Positions 58,361-64,000 of a stretch of 64,000 nt of DNA are shown piece by piece. The position numbers and the translations under genes were made by a program. How positions within the stretch are numbered: position 1 is the stretch's first letter; each line of letters begins with the position of its first letter. The notes beneath the pieces were generated by a model. It did not search any database. It saw nothing but the letters and a program-made list of their open reading frames with translations, and had not been told where the DNA came from. The DNA comes from Flammula alnicola (lineage: Eukaryota; Basidiomycota; Agaricomycetes; Agaricales; Strophariaceae), in contig JADNRV010000125.1 in the NCBI GenBank assembly GCA_015499995.1, positions 94,500-158,499 on the forward strand. Reading direction: 5' to 3'.

Positions 58361-59120
58361 TATAGACATGTAGCTAAACCAAAGATTGGTCAGATGCTAA
58401 AGTATAGCAGATGGTGCTGCATTCGTCATAGCGCTATGTCGCAAATCCAAATAATTAGATGGTGCAGAAATGACTTTGGTGGCTGTAGCACATGCCCGAC
58501 GGTCATCGTCGGTTAGGGAGGGATGTACAACATCCCTTGAAAAAAGGACAGCGAGTCCGCATGTGAGCTTGGAGCCCGGGGGGAGTTCTGCGTTAGGATC
58601 GGTGGCACAACTGAGATGTCTGCCTGGGATGCACAGCTTGGTCTTGAAAGCGAGTAAAATAGAGACGCCGGAGGTGAGTCGCAACTGAGCTTGGAAAGCC
58701 GGTGGTCATACAGGAAAGGAGAAGACGGTCGGAGTCTGTCTACAACTTCACAAAAAAACAGGGCACGCACCCAACTCACTTGAACCGCAGTGCATACTGG
58801 AAAGACAGTGAGTCGACGGGAGGAGCGACATTCGCCGCAGGCATTTGGAGCGACGACCCATGCAGTGAGTTAGGGTTCATACTTCTGCGGTGCGGTTAGG
58901 GTTGTCTCTCTCCCTATTAGAAAAACCACACCCCTTCCTTGCACAGGTTAGGGTTCTCCTTTATCTCCCAGAGTTAGGGCTCTCTTATTCTACTTGAAAT
59001 AAAAAAAACCCTCCTGTCTCAAAGGTATGGATGCCTGCCCTAAACTGCCAGATCAGTGATTGCCTGATTAGGAAAGTCTTGTTCTTCTCTTATCAACCAC
59101 CACCATCTATCTGCAACAAC
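58361..59120. other. Leader of copy 3 with telomere-like motifs
   Basis: TTAGGG occurs at 58868, 58897, 58948 and 58972 as GTTAGGG(T/C) motifs within ordinary sequence. No hairpin leader or TGACCACA array is present here, unlike the genes further from the telomere. Confidence 0.5.
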
Positions 59121-62100
59121 ATGAGGTATGACTGTCTTTCCTTGCTCTTTGACATCTGTTGACTTTGTCTGAGCATAGCTCTACCTGTAAACTCTGTGAC
59201 ATGACCTTTCCCAATAGCCAGAAGGGTGGAAAGGCCCTTGCAACACACACCAAACGTCAACACTGTCAGTCTGTGACTGTCTCTAAGACCTGTAAGTTTT
59301 TCCTATGGAATTCTCTTTAGCAAAGTCTGATGCCCTCTACACTAGCCACCAAGGAGCTGCTGGGCAGCTGCGTCCGATCGACATTTTCCGACGTCCTCGT
59401 CTGCTACGTCGAAGACTGCGGCTTCGAAGACACTAACTGGACCAAGCTAGAGGCCCACATCAAGAGGCTTCATACTAATGGGGCCCCCATCTCCTCCCAG
59501 TTTTTCATGTTCCCGGCAATCATCAGCCACAACTCACTTGACGTGAATCGGTTTACTGCGCTTCCCGTCGAGGACGCAGACGAGGACGGGTCAGAATCTA
59601 CTTCTGCATCTGGTGATTCTGGTTCACTTGAACCTGCCACTACCCGAGCGTCTCGCCCCATCACCTCACCTCTCATCATCCCCAGGCCGACACGTAGCAG
59701 GAGTCGTCCATACCGACGTACATCGCCTGCGTCGACACGCAGTTCCTCTCCTGTGCTTGGGCAATCTCTGGCAGTGCTTCTGGCGTCGACACCAGTTCTG
59801 CCGTCTCCACTTGGCCAGGAGCCCTACTCCCGTCCACAGACGCCATCAGAGGAATCGTCGGAGGCCGACAAGGACGTCTCGATGAACGACATTGCGGATG
59901 ATGTCTTCTCGATGGACATTGATCTTCCTGCTGCGCCTGCAAACTTGACTGGCGATCTGGATGACGGGGAGTCTCTGCTCCCCAAGGCTGGCTTGTTGCT
60001 CCTGCGTTTAAGTACACTTGGTGAATTCCCTGTCCCTCTTCTCCTCGTGTGCATAGAGTGTCAGTGTGGTGTGCCTCCCAAGAGTGCTAAAAGCCACGTC
60101 GCCTCTCATGACATCCATCTGACCAAGAAAGAGAAGAAGATCTTGTCTGGATGGTTGGCGGAGACGAAGCTTGCCCAGGAATCGAAGGACGTCTCGACTC
60201 CCAGGCCACGTCAGGCGCCGCTGCAGGGTCTCCAGGTGCAGCCTGGCTTCTCCTGCAAACTCTGCCCATTCTGCGCCCCAGTGAAACGCACGGTCGAGAA
60301 CCACGTCTATGAAGAACACCCTGAGCGCCGGGGCTCCTCTGCTTCAAAGTTCATAACAGCCGCCGCCCTTCAGGCGTACTTTCGCAAACATCCCAACTAC
60401 TTCTCCGTCACTGAATCTCTCGCCGGTCTCGACGTTGATGACCCTTCACTTTGTACATGGAGCAAATCGTTCCTGAGATCGACGCATCTACGCTGGTGAA
60501 TGCGGCCACGTCCGTCAATGAGATCCCTCCTCTCTTGAAGATGACACAGTGGCATGAGCACCTGGCACCCTTTCTCACCGACAAAACCACCATCCATGAC
60601 CTCTGCTCACTGATGGATCTCCCGACGTCGAAGCGCGGTGACGCATGGCTGGGCACACCCCTCGGCAACGTCATTCTTGACTACATGAAGGACATTCGGA
60701 GCAAGGCGAACAAGGCGTCTCTTGGTATCAAATGCCTGCTGATGGAATGCCCAAGGTAAGGTGCAGTTTCTCACTCCAACACCACAGCTAATCGACTTGT
60801 TCTGCGTCACGCAGACCGACGCAACATGGTGAATGGTGGCAGACGCTCTCTGACAATGTCTCGCTTGCAAAGTATGCAAAGCTTCTGCACCGCTGGACCC
60901 ACGCCGTCATCGTTTCCATGAACAGCCATCCATCGGGCTATCAGTTCCCTCTGACGGACGAGATTCGCGAACACGCCAAGACGTTGACGGACATTCTGAA
61001 GTCGACATCCCAGGAGGGAGGCGTCGATGCCTTCCACGATTTCATCAAGCTCATCTTGTATCCCATGGACCGCTCAGAGGACGACGATGACGAGTACAGC
61101 AAGTGGGATGAGCCCATTGAGTGCCTCCTTGCAATCGACGCCCTCCGTGAAGATGGGAACTTCAAAGCCGCCCATGAGATTACCGGTATATTTGCCAAGT
61201 TCTTCTACCACCTCCGTGGCGCAGTTTTATACCAAGGCCTACGCAACAAGTTCAACTTTGGCAACAATGCATACAAGTACGTCTATCCTCACTATTGATC
61301 ACGTCAGCCAGAGGCTGATAAGATTATGTGCAAGATCTGTCGAAAATGAGGCTATGCAAAACCTGCAGCCAGGTGTCCTCTCGCCCTACAATAGCTGTGT
61401 CGACTATCAACGATACGCCACCGCACTTGCTCTCAACACCAACACGCCCCCGACCACTCGCGTCACTGCAGACGGTATGTTCGTCACGTTCAAAGAGCAC
61501 ACGCTCGACATCGCCAAGTGGCGACATGGACTTCATCGTCTTGCAGCAGAGATCAAGTCCGACCTCGCCGAGCTTTGCATGGGACAGGAAAGGCACCTGC
61601 AAATCCCTGATATCGTCCCCGATGACTGGACCAACGAGGTCCGTGGTTATGGCTGGACGAAGAATGCACGCTTCTTGGGTGAAAAGCGTCAGTTACTAAA
61701 GGCTTTGCTTGCTGATCCCGCCGTCAACCTCGCCAGGATCGAAGACAGCAAGTTTACGTTCAACGCCACCCGCTGCTGGGACTTTAGCAATAGATGTGAC
61801 GCAGTCCTCGAGAAGATCCTCCTCTTCGCCTTTCTGACTCCTGGACAAACACCGCGCATCACCGAGTTCATGGATCACAAGTTCGCCAACTCGACTCGCC
61901 CACGCTCGATCTTTAGAGATCAAGACGGACTCTGGCTCGTCACCCGCAGAGTCAAGACAGAGACGCAGACACGCAAGGAGACCTTCCTTCCCATCAAGTG
62001 CCACCCGATGCTGACGCAGTTCTTGGAGACGTACCTCCTTCTTGTCCGACCGGCGCTAGCTGAGTTGGTCCATCACCTCAAGGGCGAAGAGGCGTACCAC

Positions 62101-63949
62101 GTCTACTCAGAGTACATGTGGACCAAGCAAGGTAGGCGCATGACGGAGGACGACACTTACAAGATCCTCAAGACGTTCATGAATACGCACTGCGACATCG
62201 ACGTTGGCAGCCACGACTACCGTCAGATCTGCGTGGAGGTGGGCAGGGTCTTTCTTGGCTCTGGCTTCGAGGTCGATCAGGAGGAGCTCGACGTTCTTGC
62301 CTCTCAGGCTGGCCACACTGCGTCGATGGCTCAACTCAAGTACGCCGCCGAAGCAGGCCGTCTCCCGTCCATGTCCAGCGATCTTCTTCTTCGCTATGGC
62401 AGGATCTCTGAATCGTGGTGGGCCGTGACGGGTTTCAAGCCAAACACCCCTCCCATGCTTCCTCTGCGTTGGAGAGCGCAGAACAGGCTCTCGACAGTAG
62501 GTCTGACTGCCAGCAGCTCTGACGACAGAGCCCAGACTTCATCTGTCACTCCTGCATTTGATGCGTCCCAGTTCCTCGAAGTGCTTACCGCTACGCTGAC
62601 CAACGAAATCCAACAAGTCAAGGTCGGTCTCAGAGACGAAGTGCGCAACGCTGTCGCCGAAGCACTCGCAACCTTCCAGCAAGCCGTCCCGCCAACCAGG
62701 GCACCTCAGGCAGTTCCAGCCGCTGTCTCCGTCGCTGCGCCGCCTCCTAGTGTTTCCGCTACAGTCCCTGCAGACGTCGACGATGACGACATGTATATGC
62801 CTGATCACGCAGAAGTGCTCCCTTTACCTGCACCGTCTGCGCCGTCTACTTCCTCTGTCTCATCCACCCTTCTACCACCTTATGTTCCTGCAGAGAATAC
62901 ACGTGCGTATCTGGAGGGACTCCTCGCTAAGCATTTTGCAGATATCGACCATCCCAAGTTCAAGTCGGAGATGCAGATGCAGGTGGTCGAGATGGCATTG
63001 GCGAGGCAGGAGAACTTTGTCGCCGTCATGCCGACTGGATCTGGGAAGAGTCTTCTCTTCACGCTGCCTCCTTTCAACGAACCTGGCTATCAGACATACG
63101 CCGTCATTCCCAATCGGGCACTGCTTCTTGATCAGGACAGAAAGGCGCAGAACGTCGGGCTTTCAACGCAGACGTGGAGGGTGGACCACCAACAAGTGCG
63201 GTCAGCGACGCAGCTTGTGTTTGTGGCGATTGAGAGCGCCACTCATGTCAAGTTCAATGCGTGAGTCTCACGTCTTCTCTGAATCCTTCTGAGACTAATG
63301 TTACGTCAAAAAAATCCACTCAGGTTCTGGCTTCGACAGGAGAACAAGGCCATTCGTATCGTCGTCGATGAAGCGCACCAACTGCTCACGTCGCGCGAGT
63401 TTCGTTCCCACTTCAAAGACTTGCAACGTCTTGCACAGCTCAAGGTGCAGAAGATCATGGTGACGGCGACGTTGGCCATTCGTCTTGAACACGCCTTCCT
63501 CCAGGAAGCTGGGCTTCCCCTCTCTACTCGCATTATCCGCGCTCCATGTGATCAGCCGCATATCAGCTTCAACCGCATCACCTACTCGACCATGAATACC
63601 AAGGTGGTCCGCCTTGCCATCGACGTGGCGAAACTGCTGGAGACGTCCTTCATGGCTCCTGATCAGTGTGGCATCATCTTCGTCAAGGACCACAAAACCG
63701 CAGACGCACTCCACGCCAACTTCACCCAATGCTCCACTCATTCTGTGCGCCAAGCAACCGACAGACTGCATGACGAGAACGCTTGGAGGGAGGGCCACAA
63801 GAAGTGGATCGCCGCGACTACGACACTCATTCAGGGGATCGACCAGCCGAACGTCGGCGCCGTCATATTCCTTGAGGTGCCCTATGGACTTATCAATTTC
63901 TACCAAGGTTCAGGGCGGACAGGTCGGGACGGACGCAAGTCGTGGTCTG
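59121..63949 (+). CDS. Telomere-linked C2H2 / tyrosine-recombinase / RecQ-like helicase, copy 3, 3' truncated by the telomere
   Basis: A start at 59121 splicing to ~59180 gives MSSTCKLCDMTFPNSQ..HTKRQH, a C2H2 finger. A second finger is CYVEDCGFED..HIKRLH. The frame link near 59300 and another at 60433-60499 are one base out, so there may be two small lesions. The recombinase core is complete: TPRITEF (Arg 61855), RRVKT, SHDYRQI (His 62212, Arg 62221), AGHTASMAQLKYA (His 62314, Tyr 62341). The helicase follows after a Pro/Ala linker: PTGSGKS (Walker A), VVDEAHQLL (DEAH), VTATLAI, QGIDQPN, and YQGSGRTGRDG (motif VI), after which telomere repeats begin. Introns lie at 60755, 61277 and 63261. 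RecQ helicases unwind recombination and telomeric structures; the recombinase role is inferred from motifs. Confidence 0.85.
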
Positions 63950-64000
63950 TTAGGTTAGGGTTAGGGTTAGGGTTAGGGTTAGGGTTAGGGTTAGGGTTAG
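63949..64000 (+). repeat. Terminal telomere (TTAGGG)n
   Basis: After GTTAGG the sequence is uninterrupted TTAGGG to the window end, G-rich strand 5' to 3' outward, as at a right chromosome end. The first unit is one G short. Confidence 0.95.

Noticed and set aside
57815..58516. Long open frame of INVDVDY repeats across the minisatellite
   Set aside because: It results from a 21-bp period without stops; no start context, domain or flanking coding sequence.

Overview
This is the right-hand end of a chromosome from a basidiomycete fungus, most likely an agaricomycete. The last ~51 bases are (TTAGGG)n with the G-rich strand running off the 3' end, as expected at a chromosome terminus. Genes have many short GT-AG introns (about 50-60 nt). 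Gene content (SET3-type SET protein, F-box/leucine-rich protein, GH5 exo-beta-1,3-glucanase, Urc1-type GTP cyclohydrolase II, JmjC protein, 'NEWDLC' large proteins) is typical of mushrooms. All assignments come from reading the sequence; no database search was possible.

Layout. (1) 1-10 kb is ordinary chromosome: a 5'-partial SET-domain gene, a GH5 glucanase, a small gene with a partial inverted duplicate, and an F-box gene. (2) 10-17 kb is a decayed transition zone: a non-autonomous hAT-like element with 8-bp target duplications and an Urc1 pseudogene. (3) 17-64 kb is a subtelomere with many minisatellites and telomere-like junctions. It carries three copies of a large gene, all reading toward the telomere. 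The protein joins C2H2/OrsD-type zinc fingers, a tyrosine-recombinase-like domain and a RecQ-like helicase. Copy 1 (19.5-22.4 kb) stops inside the recombinase domain at a TTAGGG-like junction. Copy 2 (29.8-35.9 kb) is the longest and ends in a Cys-rich tail. Copy 3 (59.1-63.95 kb) is cut by the terminal telomere at helicase motif VI. Between copies 2 and 3 lie a JmjC gene, two copies of a ~1000-residue 'NEWDLC' family (one +, one -), a nuclear-looking repeat protein truncated by a repeat element, and a minus-strand block of uncharacterised genes (48.4-56.6 kb). A ~2-kb composite repeat occurs twice (24.6 and 45.2 kb), plus a 5' remnant (17.4 kb), each starting exactly at TTAGGGTTATGGGAC.

The + strand subtelomeric genes share non-coding modules: arrays of TGACCACA spaced ~16-20 bp, and a short hairpin (consensus CCACTTGGCAAAAGCTGTGG) found six times with compensatory base changes, mostly 30-520 bp upstream of start codons. 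The minus-strand block has its own shared motif (GTGGGGATCGTCGCG). My reading is that the chromosome end grew by repeated breakage, telomere healing and re-extension, and that it carries a co-regulated telomere-linked gene set centred on a recombinase-helicase. Whether the recombinase domain is active, and whether the set is mobile, is inference.
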